A DNA stretch of 64,000 bases, from assembly GCA_930367215.1 (NCBI GenBank), contig OV884056.1:279912067-279976066 (forward strand), given 5' to 3'. The notes beneath the pieces were generated by a model. The model was not told where the DNA came from. It made no database searches and was given only the letters and a program-made list of their open reading frames with translations. This document shows, piece after piece, positions 31,432 through 42,623 of this stretch. The DNA is from Pollenia angustigena. Taxonomy: Eukaryota; Arthropoda; Insecta; Diptera; Polleniidae. Position numbers and translations under genes: made by a program. Within the stretch, counting starts at the first letter, position 1. Each line of letters starts with the position of its first letter.

Positions 31432-32480
31432 GTGTTAGGGTCGGTAGATTTGTGGAAAACACAAATGCTAATTGTGTTTGTGTAGAAAATCATAAAAAAA
31501 ATAACGTTTCCCTGTTTGTCATCTTTCGAACACAAAAATAATACTGTTTTTTATCAAACTCAACAAAAGATGAGAACATTTAATTCCGTTCGGTTTTTTT
31601 TTTTTTTTTTTTTGTAAAATCCTGAAACTTCATTGCGTTTAGTTCGGCTCAGTAATGTTCGTCCCTTTAAGCTAGCAAAAAAAATCCAAACATTTTTTAC
31701 AAAAAAATAAAATACACATACAAAAAAAACAAAAAGCCAGCACTATAATTTTACACAAACAAAACTTATAGGCAATACACACACAAGCTGTTCGTGCTGC
31801 AGTCTTTGCTAAAATTTCATTTCTTTATCAACGTAAGAAAACACATTATAGAAATTAAAATAAAATGTTTGTCTACAGTATCACTGCAATTGTTCTGTTT
31901 TTCAACGAAGAACAGAACATTATATCGTTAGCTAAAATGCAAAAGGACGTAAGTAACAAAAATATAATTTTACAGGAGAAGCAAAAAACTTTATTAAATG
32001 AAAACTATAAACATGTCAGAAAACATGCGTTAATGGGTCATCCATGGAATTTTTTAAACAGTTTTCAAAGGAAACCATTTCATTATATTTTGTTGAAAAA
32101 AAATTAGTAATTACGTAGTTTTTCATTTATAAAATAAACACACTTGTAGTTACGTCCCTTTGTTTTTTGTTAATAAAAGCGCAATTTTTGATCCCAGAAG
32201 TGTAAAATTTTGTGTAGACACGTAGTTCAATGGCATTTATAATAATCAATCAGAAACACGATTTTGAATTTTTTGTTAGTTACGTCTTTTTGCATTTTAG
32301 CTAACGATATAATGTTTGGTTCTTTCTTGAAAATAGTTACGAACGGTATTAAGGGTTGTATTCGTCTACATAAAAAAATAGATATCGTTCTTGGGTGTGT
32401 GAGCCGAACGCTAAATAGTGTACTGTTTATTTTCAAACACTGATTAAAAGTGAATCCAAAGTTAAATAAAATTAAATTAA
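31432..32480. other. Unclassified segment with inverted partial copies
   Basis: The words AACATTATATCGTTAGCTAA, AATGCAAAA and GACGTAA occur on the plus strand at about 31915-31952 and inverted at about 32283-32318. TTTAGTTCGGCTCA (about 31638) and its inverse (about 32400) enclose them. A plus-strand ATG at 31865 opens a frame that reaches a GTAAGT donor after KMQKD (about 31949), but I see no supporting domain. Possibly another foldback element. Confidence 0.4.
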
Positions 32481-33566
32481 ACAAGTTAGAGTGCTATATT
32501 CGGCTGTGCCGAATCTTTGATACCCTCCACCGACAGTTCGAATGTTTAAGGAGTAATATCTGTATGATGTTATTATTATCATAAACTGTGACGATTTGTT
32601 ATTAATTATGGATTTAGGCGACTAAACTGTTTTCCGGTAGTAGGGTTTATATGGGGCCTAGGGTAAATTATGGACCGATCTTCACGAAATTTCACAGTCT
32701 TTTTCCCAGTTCTATAAAACTTTGATGTACAAAATTTTGTTATGATAGCATTATTTTTTACGGATTTAGGCGTACTAAACTGTTTTCCGGGAGTAAGGTT
32801 TATATGGGGCCCAGGGTAAGTTATGGACCGATCTTCACGAAATAACACAATTTTATTTCTTGTCCAATAAAACTTTGATGAACCAAATTTTGTTATGCTA
32901 GCATTATTTTTTACGTTTTTAGGCGTACTAAGTTGTTTTCCGGAAGTAGGTTTTATTTGGGGTCTATGGTAAATTATGGACCGATCTTCACGAAACTTAA
33001 CAGTTTAATTTCTAGTCCTATGTAACTGTGACCTGCCAAAACTTGTAATGATAGCATTGTTAGTTAGGGTTTTAGGCTTAATATACTGTTTCCCGGGAGT
33101 AGGGCTTATATGGGGCCTAGGGTAAATTATTTACGGATCTTCACGAAATTTCATAGCGTGATTTCCAGTTGAATAAAACGAATTGTTGCGAAATCTTATA
33201 TCATTCTGTGCATTTTTCCACCATTTATGTTAGTTTTTGTAACAAAATTATCAATTTTTTTTAGGTGGTGGTTCCACATTTTGATTCATAGCTCAGATCC
33301 TATTGAACCGATTTTGCTGAATTTCAATCCCAAACTGCTTAGGATAACTACAAGTAATTTGACACCAAGTTTGCTGATTTCTTTTGAGTTTTTCGAAAGT
33401 GAGCGTGTTTTCAACAGACGGACATGGCTAAATCGACTTAAAATTACTCAAGGACCCAGAATATATATACTTTATAGGGTCTGAGATGAATAGTAAAAAA
33501 GTTTCACACGGAATGACAAACTGAATATACCCTCTTCACAACTAATTGTGGTGGAGGGTATAAAAA
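32481..33566 (+). repeat. Dispersed repeat, subfamily B, full-length copy with four 153-bp units
   Basis: Starts AACAAGTTAGAGTGCTATAT, TCGGCTGTGCCGAATC, TACCCTCCACC and ends GTGGTGGAGGGTATAAAAA. The tandem anchor (GTTTTCCGG or variant) is at 32629, 32782, 32935 and 33088, exactly 153 bp apart. The best copy in the window for defining the family. It has no recognised coding domain. Confidence 0.85.
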
Positions 33567-34426
33567 TATGATTCGTTGTGTGGACCTATTTTTCGCAAAG
33601 GCGGCGATAAACGTTGCGTTAATAAGACGCTATTTAAGAAATATATCAAAGACTCTACCGTTTGTTGTTGCCGCTCGATAGTACCGTTATGAACCCATAA
33701 CATTATTAAAATAGGGTAAATTCGGTTATATCATATCTGGAAAACTAAAAGAAACAAAAAAAAAATATTAATACAAATCGCTGTTCATTACAAAAATAAG
33801 CGGACAAATGTCTGGTACTTTTTTTTATTCGGCTCTTTAAGGGCCACTATTACAACTTTAAGTTAGCTAAAGTTAAGATTAAATTGACAGATAATAATGT
33901 GTTATCTGTCAAAAAGCGTCTGTTAACTGTCGGATAACAGCTAACGCCAAGTTATAAAAATGGCCCTTAGAGAGTTAACGGCTATAATCTTTATTTTGGA
34001 AGTTCTTTGTCACCACATCTTTCATAGAAATAAAATTCGTAACTTATCTAAACAATACAAATGTAAATTTGGTAGTTTTTTAAAATGGGAACAGTTAAGG
34101 GGTAAAATCGTACCTATTTTGGTACTATTTTACAAAACCTTTTCCCCAATTCATTGACATAAACATACTTAATTATCCGACTACAATATTGAAGTTTTTG
34201 ATACTTTAATAGGGAGAAAAAAGTATCAAAAAGGGGAAATACAGGAAATTGTGGTAATTTTTGAGTTTTCTTTAGGTTTAAACTCAGGAACATGCTGCGT
34301 CATGCGTGAATGTAATGAGAAGATGAGAAATGTTGGTACTTTTTTGTTCTTAAACATGTTCTTTTTGAAACATAAAATTAAACATGCATGTTCCTGAGAT
34401 CATAAGCATCTGAAAGGGGTAGTTTT
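33567..34426. repeat. Unclassified dispersed repeat, copy 2
   Basis: About 33750-34290 is a diverged inverted relative of 15480-16010 (AAAGTATCAAAAA, GGGGAAATACAGGAAATT). A small MITE is embedded at 33840-33967. No gene recognised. Confidence 0.4.
33840..33967. mobile_element. 128-bp MITE, TIR AGGGCCA, TA flanks
   Basis: AGGGCCACTATTACAACTTT at the left matches, imperfectly, the complement of AAGTTATAAAAATGGCCCT at the right. TA lies on both sides (33838-33839, 33968-33969). Internal inverted GATAACA/TGTTATC words. Confidence 0.65.
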
Positions 34427-35164
34427 TATACCCTCCACCATTAAGTTTGTCATTCCGTGTAAAACTTTCTTATTATTCATCTCAGACCCCATAAAGTATA
34501 TATATTCTGGGTCCTTGAGTAATTCTAAGTCGATTCAGCCATGTCCGTCTGTCTGTCCGTCTGTTGAAAACACGCTCACTTTCGAACAACTGAAAAGAAA
34601 TGAACAAACTTGGCGCCAAATTGCTTGTAGTTATCCTAGCAGTTTGGGATTGAAATCCAGCAAAATCGGTTCAGTAGGACCAGAGCTATGAATCAAAATG
34701 TGGAACCACCACCTAAAAAAATTGATAATTTTGTTACAAAAAATAACATACAGTGGGGAGCAGAGGTGAGTGCATGTTTGTATATCTTGCACTTCTAAGG
34801 GAATAAGAAACACAATAATAATGCGATTTAAAAATTTTTTTTTTGTATTTTATTTCTTTTTTAATTCTTAGCAAAATTCAATTTAAAACAAAATAAAACA
34901 ACAACAAATTCATAGGTAAACATAAACAAAACTTAAATATGTAACTCTCATGTACTCAATTTTGCACCCGCGTGTTTTCAACCATATTCTTAGAAAAATT
35001 CAGAATTTACCGTTAATTTAGATTTGGTTTATGATTTAATAGGTGTTATTAATGTTTCTATTAATATAAATTTTAGTTTAACGTCGTGTTTGATAAAGTG
35101 CGTATGGTAAATAAAAGGTGCATTTCAAATATAAAATACAAATATTACTTCCCCAGCTCAAGTT

Positions 35165-35437
35165 ATGGGTCACCGAAGACATTTAACAGATGGCGACGCA
35201 CGTTTAATGATGAGAAAGATGAAGGCAGATCAATCTTTAACGCCAAAGGAAGCTTCCCTAGCAATAAATAAAAATGTTAGCCGATGGACAGCAAGAAGAG
35301 AGCTCCACAACATTGGATACATATCAGCTGTGAAGAAACCTAAACCTGCATTATCAAAGAAAAATGTTGCAACACGGTTAAAGTTCGCCATGGAACACAA
35401 AAATTGGACTACCGATGATTGGAAACGAGTAATATGA
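35165..35437 (+). pseudogene. Tc1 transposase fragment (left arm)
   Basis: Open frame of 90 codons with GHRRHLTDGDARLMMRK, then the second helix-turn-helix region (TARRELHNIGYISAVKKPKP) and EHKNWTTDDWKRVI, which in Tc1 proteins directly precedes the first catalytic WSDE. The frame stops at the palindrome centre before that Asp, and its N-terminal HTH is deleted. Confidence 0.85.
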
Positions 35438-35492
35438 CCAGATTAATCTCACCAGATTACTCGTTTCCAATTTTTGTGTTCCATGGCGAACT

Positions 35493-35693
35493 TTAACCGT
35501 GTTGCAACATTTTTCTTTGGTGACCCATAACTTGAGCTTGGGAAGTAATATTTCGCCTTTTCCGGACTCTTATCACCACTGACTGACTCACTTGCATTTC
35601 TTTGGCTATTACTCTTGATGAGAAGCCATTCTCTGTCATGGTTAAAATACTATTTTCAACGGTTCGCGATAGCTTTCTCATAATTTTTAACAA
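35493..35693 (-). pseudogene. Tc1 transposase fragment (right arm)
   Basis: Minus-strand frame with the N-terminal HTH (LSRTVENSILTMTENGFSSR, EMQVSQSVVIRVRKR) and the linker to GHQRK. It then jumps to sequence coding KKNVATRLKF because the middle segment is deleted, in a shifted frame. Complementary to the deletion in the left arm. Confidence 0.8.
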
Positions 35694-36571
35694 TTTGGAA
35701 TTTGTATTTTATATTTGAAATGCACCTTTTATTTACCATACGCACTTTATCAAACACGACGTTAAATTAAAATTTATATTAATAGAAACATTAATAACAC
35801 CAATTAAATCATAAACCAAATCTAAATTAACGGTAAATTTTGAATTTTCTAAGAATATGGTTGAAAACACGCGGGTGCAAAATTGAGTACATGAGAGTTA
35901 TTTAAGTTTTGTTTATGTTTACCTATGAACTTGTTGTTTTTTTATTTTGTTTTTATTGAATTTTGCTAAGAATTAAAAAAGGAATAAAATACAAAAAAAA
36001 ATTTTGAAATCGCATTATTATTGTGTTTCTTATTCCCTTAGAAGTGCAAGATATACAAACATGTACTCACCTCTGCTCCCCACTGTAAATGCTGGAACAA
36101 GGCACGGAATGAGATAAAATTTTGCAAAAATTTGTTTTATTTGACTGGAAATCACGCTGTTAAATTTCGTGAAGATCCGTCTATAATTTACCCTAAGCCC
36201 CATAGAAATAACACTGTGAAATTTCGTGACGATCGGTCCATAATTTACCTTAGGCCCCATATAAACCCTACTACCGGAAAACAGTTTAGTACGCCTTAAA
36301 CCGTAAAAAATAATGCAATCATGGCTCGTCACAGTTCTATAGGACTATAAATGATACTGTGAAATTTCGTGAAGATCGGTACATAATTTACCCTAGGTCC
36401 CATAGAAACCCTACTCCCGGAAAACAGTTGAGCACCCCTAAAACCATAATTAATAACAAATCGTTTAAGATAATAATAATAAATAGACATCATACAGATA
36501 TTACTCCTTAAACATTCGAAGTGTCGGTATCAAAGATTCGGCACAGCCGAATATAGCACTCTAACTTGTTT

Positions 36572-37400
36572 TTTTTTCTGGTAATTTTTCGTTCCACAAC
36601 TGGTGCTTTTTAATTTCGTTAACATAATATGTACCTAAAAACATAACATTAGCATACAATGTACTAAGTGGACGAGAATCTAAAAGATGGAACTTTTTGG
36701 TACTTTTTAGTTCTTCAACTGGTACTTTTTGATTTAGTTGGCTTAAGCAACTGTGCTAATACATAAAAATAGATATTGTCGTTCCACAAAATCCTTTATA
36801 AAAACTTAATTTTTCATCCGACTATTTGGTGAAAAAATAAAACATTCCAGATCTTTACTATAACGTAGAAAATAAAACGAAATAAAAATGAAAAATTTTG
36901 AAAAAAACCAAAAAAATAGAAAAATTTTGAACTTTGAGGTGCCATTACTCAGCCATTTCTTATCTTATCGACGGAAAAGGCATTCAATTACCTTTCCAAC
37001 GATAAGCCATTTATTTCCACAAGGGTTTGAGTGGGACCATACACCGAAAAACACAAAAGTACCGTACTCAAAAAACGGTACTTAGAAAAAAATTACAGCG
37101 TTTTTCGTGTTTAGGAGGTCCCAATTAACTTATCTAGGCATGTGGCGTTCTTGGTATTTTTCCAAATTAAAAATTTGTAAAGCAGTGTAATTGATGGACA
37201 AATCGAAACCTCAGGAGAGCCATTTGATTCAAGGCTAAATTTATCTTTTAAACTACAAAGCAAAACTCATTTAGAAAAGAAAGATGTTATTGATATTCAA
37301 CACAATATTGTGGAAAATGCAAAAAGCAAATTCTTGGCGTATTAGTTTTATATTTTGTGAAACATAAAAGCTGTGTTCATTTACTAAAAATTGGTATAAA
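36572..37400. other. No gene recognised
   Basis: AT-rich sequence with several GTACTTTTT words. A plus-strand open stretch at 36888-37085 shows no known domain. Confidence 0.4.
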
Positions 37401-37600
37401 TAAATTTGTAACAATTGTTACAAGTAAATGATAAAAAAAAATTTACTAGTAACAATTGTTACAAATTTGTAAAAATGTTTACTAAATGATAGGAAATAAA
37501 GCCATATGGTCTTATGTCTCAATGGAGTGAGAAATAAGGCAATATGGCTTTATTTCCCTGTAAGGAGTGAAATAAAGCTATACATGGCCTTATTTTCCAT
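37401..37600. repeat. Inverted-repeat shell around the Harbinger region, left part
   Basis: GTAACAATTGTTACAA palindromes (about 37410-37470), then GGCAATATGGCTTTATTTC and GGCCTTATTTTCC words. These have inverted relatives at about 44310-44405 (AATAAGGCCATATGGCTTTA). Possibly an older MITE that surrounds the whole 37.4-44.4 kb block. Confidence 0.45.
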
Positions 37601-37679
37601 TTAAATTTTTTTCTTTTAATATAATTCTAATTTATTTAAAAAATTGTTTTGTTGTTTTTTCTCTGGGTGTATACATATA

Positions 37680-37837
37680 TTAAAAATATAACGAAAACAC
37701 TTTTGGGCGCAAGGATTTTCACCTCTGTGGTATAACAAAAACCGGCTTCGCTAACTAAAGCTTCTCTGCATAGCCGGCCTTCGGCCGGACGCAAGGATTT
37801 TCTCCTCTATTTTATAACAAACACCTGCTTCGCTTAC
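37680..37837. repeat. CCGGCCTTCGGCCGG hairpin repeat
   Basis: Contains CGCAAGGATTTTCTCCTCT, CTAACTAAAGCTTCTCTGCA and the hairpin CCGGCCTTCGGCCGG, partly duplicated in tandem. Relatives are at 44006-44170 and, inverted, 59870-59955. It provides the target into which 37841-44002 inserted. Confidence 0.65.
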
Positions 37838-38479
37838 TAAAGCTTCGTACAGACGATGGTCAGATATTACAATATTGTAATTTTTCTGACAATGGTGCCA
37901 TTGTCAGATGCATTAATTTTACACATCTGGCAAATGAAAATGAGCTTACAATGTTCAGACAGTTGCAAGACATTTTTAGGCAATTTTAATGACAACATTA
38001 GGTGCGTTCGTTTACTTTTCCAGTAAAATCCAGTAGATGAGTAAATTTTGGGCAATATGAAAATTTTACTCTCAAAACTGGCTCTTGCACAAAAAAGTAA
38101 ACGAACGGAAAAATTGCAAAAACTTGCAGGTTAACTCAAACATATGATCGCTAAAAAGCTTAGTGTTGTAAAATATGTGTTATTTAGACTACCCAGTATA
38201 TATTGTTTTTGGTACTTGATGCATTGCATTTTAATAATTATAAGTTCGTTACAAAAGTATTTATTAAATAAACTTCTGTGGAAGCTTTTATACTTGTTAA
38301 GTTTGTACATGACTTTTAATTTTGTTTCTAGTTAAATAACATACGAAAATAATTCGATATTTGATTTTTGATATTCGGTACCCCGAAAAATATGCAATAA
38401 GAAGTATTCATATATACATTAGATTTACATCACTAAAATAATAATGTAAACAAACAGAAAGAAAAACTTAAGTTTTACA

Positions 38480-39930
38480 ATGGATGCCAAAAAAAGAAAA
38501 TTAAATATTGTATGTTCTCCTGGAACATTTGGGAAGGTACAAAGTGGTAAGTAAACTTGTTTATTATGCATACTTATATAAATATATGCAAATATGTATA
38601 CTAAATTTTTAATATCTTTTAAATTATAGATGAAATATATAGAAATAACGTTGCTGTGGATTTTTCAAATGGCGAAGAATTTGATGAAATAATTTTCACA
38701 CCCAATGCTGAAAAAAAAAATGTATGGGTTGACTCTGCTGTGAAATTTTTGATTTCCCAAATAAAAGATTTGCGGCCACTGGTTGGAAAATCTATTAATT
38801 TGAAGTCCAAAAAACAAATGTGGCAAAAAATTTCGCAAGGGCTTCAGGAAAAAGGTTATTTGTTTACGGCAGCACAAGTAGAGGCCAAATATTTTACTCT
38901 TGAGAGGCAATACAAAAGAGTCGCGCTGAATAATAATAAAACCGGCCGCAGCAGGCAAACATGCCCCTATCAAAGGTAAGTTTTTATAAATAAATCGTCA
39001 CAAAAATGGAAAAATTTAAAAAAAATTACAATTTGTATACTTATGTTAGTGAACTTGATGCGATTTTAAAAGAAAAGGTGTCATTAAACCCGGAGTATTT
39101 GCTAGACAGCGAGACTGATGTAAGTCTTGATGAATCATCCATCAACGATTTGACAGAGGAGCCGGAGTTATCAAAAGCTGGTTAGTATACAGCAAATATA
39201 TGATACGTTATGGGAATCGAGTGATCTCTAATCGTATGATTACTAAAGACAAAGTCAAAACAAGCCGACTTGTTGCTGATGCTTTAATTACGTTTTATTT
39301 TTTTTATCCTCCACCACCACTAGTGGTGAATGAGAGTATACTTAGTTTCTCATTCCGTTTGAAACTTTTTTTTATTATTCATCTCAGACCCTATAAAGTA
39401 TATATTATTAATTTATATATACCATATGTAGGTCTAAGCCACGACGAATTTTAATACTGACTTCCGTTTTTATAATTGTTAATGAATAATTTATAGATCC
39501 CATATAGGGCCCACGCCTGAAATATTCTAACTGTCAGTGGAGGGTGTTAAAGATTCGGCATGGCCGAATATAGCACTCTTGTTTTATTTAAAACCCCTAA
39601 TTTCGCAATTGTAATTTTTGGAAAACGTACGATTAGAAGAGCATGTTGGTAAAAACATACATTCATAACGATATTAATTTTTAATCAATTATTTTTCCAA
39701 TTTAAGACTTGGCACCATCAACCTCTAGAAAAAGAAAAAGTGCAATGGAAATATATATGGAGAAAGCAGCTATGCATGCAGAAAAAAAAGAAAAAAATGA
39801 TGAAGAAATTCGCAAAATGCTTGTAGAAAATTTTAAGCAAAAGGAAGAACGTGCAGAAAGAAGAGTTGCTTTGGAAAAGCAAAAGGTGGATCTTCTAGAA
39901 AGGCTTGTAAGCCACCTAGTGAAAAACTAA
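38480..39930 (+). CDS. Harbinger Myb/SANT-like DNA-binding protein (4 exons)
   Basis: Join of 38480-38546, 38630-38975, 39050-39180 and 39707-39930: 768 nt, 255 aa plus stop, all introns GT-AG, phases consistent. Exon 2 carries the trihelix: VWVDSAVKFLISQIKDLRPL, then KKQMWQKISQGLQEKGYLFT and QVEAKYFTLERQYKRV, with the spaced aromatic/Trp residues of Myb_DNA-bind-type domains. The last exon has a basic patch (SRKRKS) and a long charged coiled coil (about residues 200-250). In PIF/Harbinger elements this second protein binds the transposase, carries it to the nucleus and recognises the element ends. Intron 3 contains a dispersed-repeat insertion. The start was chosen as the only ATG giving an exon that ends at a GTAAGT in the right phase. 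Confidence 0.85.
39300..39590 (-). repeat. Dispersed repeat, subfamily B, short reverse copy
   Basis: From the complement of the tail (CCACCACCACTAGTGGTGAA) to the complement of the head (GATTCGGCATGGCCGAATAT, AGCACTCTTGTTTTA). It sits in the last intron of the Myb/SANT gene and its middle is deleted. Confidence 0.8.
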
Positions 39931-40056
39931 AAAACAAATTGTGCTATGTGGTGGAATTCGATTGGCTTGAAAACGATTTCTATTAGAATCAAATTTAAGA
40001 AAGCATACCAAAAAATTCATCAAGCTTTTACTTTCGTTTAATCTACAACAGATTAT

Positions 40057-40269
40057 CAGGGGCTGGAAATCGAAAACATATAACGCAAGAATTTTAAAAC
40101 TCGTTTTTTAATAAGATTTCTGTAATAAAAGAATTTTATGAAAAATATACAAATATTTCTCTATTAAAAATAATTTTATAACAAAAAATATAAAAATTAG
40201 ATTAAAAGTGAAATAAAAACAACTTCCAAATTCTTGCGTTTTACGTTTTTGATTTTCAGCACACCCCTG
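40057..40269. mobile_element. hAT-like MITE, CAGGGG ends
   Basis: CAGGGGCTGGAAATCGAAAA and, inverted, CAGGGGTGTGCTGAAAATCA, both followed by ACGCAAGAATTT within 20 bp. The expected 8-bp TSD is not conserved. Non-coding. Confidence 0.6.
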
Positions 40270-40399
40270 TATATTAAAAATGAATAAGTTACGAGGGTCG
40301 AACTGAAAATTTTAATTATTTTTATATTAATATTTTTAGATACCGCTTTCTCAATATTTATATGTTGATATTTTAAAGTTCATCATTTTGTATTTTTAG

Positions 40400-40698
40400 T
40401 AATAATCTAGTTGATTATTTTTTTACTGACAAACAAAAAAGTTACATGCAGGATTTTGTTGTTAGAGAAACCCATTTAAATTTTTAACCTTTGTGCAATT
40501 TTTTTTTATTTATTATATCTTTTTGTAGAGTTATAAAAAATAAGCAAAACATATTTCTTTAGTTAACAAAAAAGTTGAAGGTTAAAAACAAAAAGGCCAA
40601 AACCCCGGTTTCTCTACCAACAAAATCCTGTATGTAACTTTTTTGTTTGTCAGTAAAAATTTTTTTTTGGTAACTGAGAATGATCAACTAGATTATTA
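40400..40698. mobile_element. MITE with TAATAATCTAGTTGAT ends
   Basis: About 70 bp of imperfect inverted repeat: TAATAATCTAGTTGAT, CTGACAAACAAAAAAGTTAC, GGATTTTGTTG and AGAGAAACC at the left all recur in inverse order at the right. About 299 bp, non-coding; TSD not resolved. Confidence 0.65.
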
Positions 40699-41118
40699 CT
40701 TACTTGAAAATATCAACATCAATATCAATATGAATGTAAATTAAATATGTATATACATTTATGGAAAATACTTAAGTTGAAATAAATAAGACTGAATATT
40801 AGACAGTATAAATTGAATATTTTATTTAAACTATATTCTTATTAAAAAATATCGCACTCGTTCCGCAATACTGGATTAACTCAAAATTTAAACATTTTCA
40901 GTAGAAGCAAAACAATGTTTAATTTTACATTACAGGCATATGAAAAAAAATTTTAAAACCAACAGTTAGACAATATGGCATGATATTTTTACAGCGGTTA
41001 GATATAAATATTACGTTACATTTTTTCCAAAAAGTGAAAAAACAAAAATTTTGAGTAAATACACTATTCTTAAACAAGTGCGATATGTTATAAAAAGGTT
41101 CCAATTTGAGCTTTAAAT

Positions 41119-42524
41119 TCATTCCAAGCACTGCCTTTGTATTAATTGGCATATTGGATCTCTAATTAAATTTCCACTTGAAACTTCGGCGTGGCCTATA
41201 AATTTATCGTTTTGCTCTGGTATCATATCAGCATTAAAGTCAATGGATTCTTCATTGGCAATATTGTGTAATACACAACAAGCTCGAACAAAATGGCAAA
41301 TTTTTTTCATTCCTCTTAGCTTACAGTAATATAATTGCCGAAATCGTTGCTTCAAAATTCCGAAAGTGTGTTCAATGGCAACACGACCTGAGCTTAATTT
41401 TATGTTGAAAAGTTTCTGGGGCCTGCTCAAATGGCCATTATCTTTATATGGCGTAATTAAATATTTATTGCATGGATATGCCGAATCACCCAATAGATAG
41501 TACTCTGAAAATATATATAAAATTGTATTTGGAGTTAAAATCACATCAGAATGTTTATATCGCCACTTTAAATGCAAACGGACGTAACTATTCAAAAATT
41601 CGAAACCGATTTTTTTTGATTATGATTCGATTTATCAGGGTACGTGTTCATGTCAGTGGCAATATGTTCATATATAAGTTACACTCGCACATAAATATTA
41701 CCTCCACAATATAAAGGCAATTTTTCGTAAATGGGTGAGTTTTTAAGAACCCAGCTATCGTGGCAAGATCCTGGGTATCCTATAAATACGTTTAAAAACT
41801 TTTTCTTTTCGTCGCAGATACCTTGCATGCAAATTGTTGTGTTTCCTTTTCTGTCAATATATTCATCTTTTGATTTGGAGGGGGGATCAATAACGATGTG
41901 TGTTCCATCAATACCACCTAAATTTAAAACAGTATTATTTATACCTTTATAATTTATTAACATTTGAATTAAAAAATTACCTATAGTCTTGGGAAATAAA
42001 CATTTGTTTTTAAAATACTTGCTGGATTCTATTTTTTGTGCTTCAGTTGGCCACTTAATAGTTTCCTTACTTAATGAACTGATAAATAAAGTTACTCGGT
42101 TTATTATTGCACATATGGTTGACCGGGATAAATTAAAACGATCCGACAAATCGCTAAAGCTACAGGCTTCGTGGCCAGCAAACCACAAAAATACTAACAT
42201 ATGCAATCTTTCTGGCAATCTTTTATCCGGGCGAAGAGTTATATAAATATCGGAATCAAGAAATCGCTTGCTTAAATTTTCAAATAAAGCTCTTGATATT
42301 CTAAAATGTGTCCGAAACTCCTCATCTGTATATTTCGGTACTATCTCATAGAAGTAATGTTTTATTGAATTGCGTGGCATTCTTTCATTCTTAAATAGTA
42401 TGTCATAAGGGTATATTTCATTGTTATTTCTTAACATTTCAAGCAAAATTATTTCCTGTTCATCTTCGCTTTCAGATGACGACTCAACCAAGAAAGTAAT
42501 TGAATTGAACATAACAGAACCCAT
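41119..42524 (-). CDS. PIF/Harbinger (HARBI1-like) transposase, 2 exons
   Basis: Join of complement 41702-42524 and 41119-41504 (intron 197 bp, GTAATA...TTTTCAG): 1209 nt, 402 aa plus stop, no breaks. A helix-turn-helix (LSDRFNLSRSTICAIINRV) lies at about residues 126-144. The catalytic triad is Asp206 (GGIDGTHI), Asp281 (LLGDSAYP) and Glu319 (VAIEHTFGILKQRFR), with the LHNI block near the end; spacing and context fit DDE_Tnp_4. The start ATG is 42522-42524; upstream, an acceptor (TTTTAG) near 42548 suggests a non-coding first exon near the 42.6 kb edge. It catalyses excision and insertion of the element together with the Myb/SANT partner. It looks intact, so recent activity is plausible. Confidence 0.93.
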
Positions 42525-42623
42525 CTTTATTTCTTGCACACTTGCAGCTAAAATTAAAATGTTTAACACTTTAATAAATTAATTAATCCCTCCTTAAATT
42601 AACTTACAGTCGTCATTACGCTG

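Larger units (their letters stand above)
34751..36085. mobile_element. Palindromic Tc1 derivative (two head-to-head 5' halves), TA TSD
   Basis: Ends CAGTGGGGAGCAGAGGTGAG and the near-perfect inverse, flanked by TA (34749-34750, 36086-36087). Each arm carries the same 5' region of a Tc1-type element in opposite orientation, meeting around 35437-35455 (GGAAACGAGTAAT...ATTACTCGTTTCC). The left arm lacks the HTH-coding stretch; the right arm lacks the middle. Neither has the 3' half with the catalytic DDE. Confidence 0.9.
34427..36571 (-). repeat. Dispersed repeat, subfamily B, reverse full-length copy split by Tc1
   Basis: Begins with the complement of the tail (TTTTTATACCCTCCACCATT) and ends with the complement of the head (GATTCGGCACAGCCGAATAT, AGCACTCTAACTTGTT). 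Units of the 153-bp repeat lie at 36.1-36.4 kb. Excising 34751-36085 and one TA restores the family word AACATAAATGCTGGAACA. Confidence 0.85.

Noticed and set aside
31865..32107. 80-codon frame ending at a GTAAGT, considered as a first exon
   Set aside because: The same words occur inverted 350 bp away with different surroundings, so this looks like repeat sequence; no domain found.
38665..38973. Minus-strand frames opposite the Myb/SANT exon
   Set aside because: Antisense shadows; the plus-strand exon has matching splice sites and a recognised domain.
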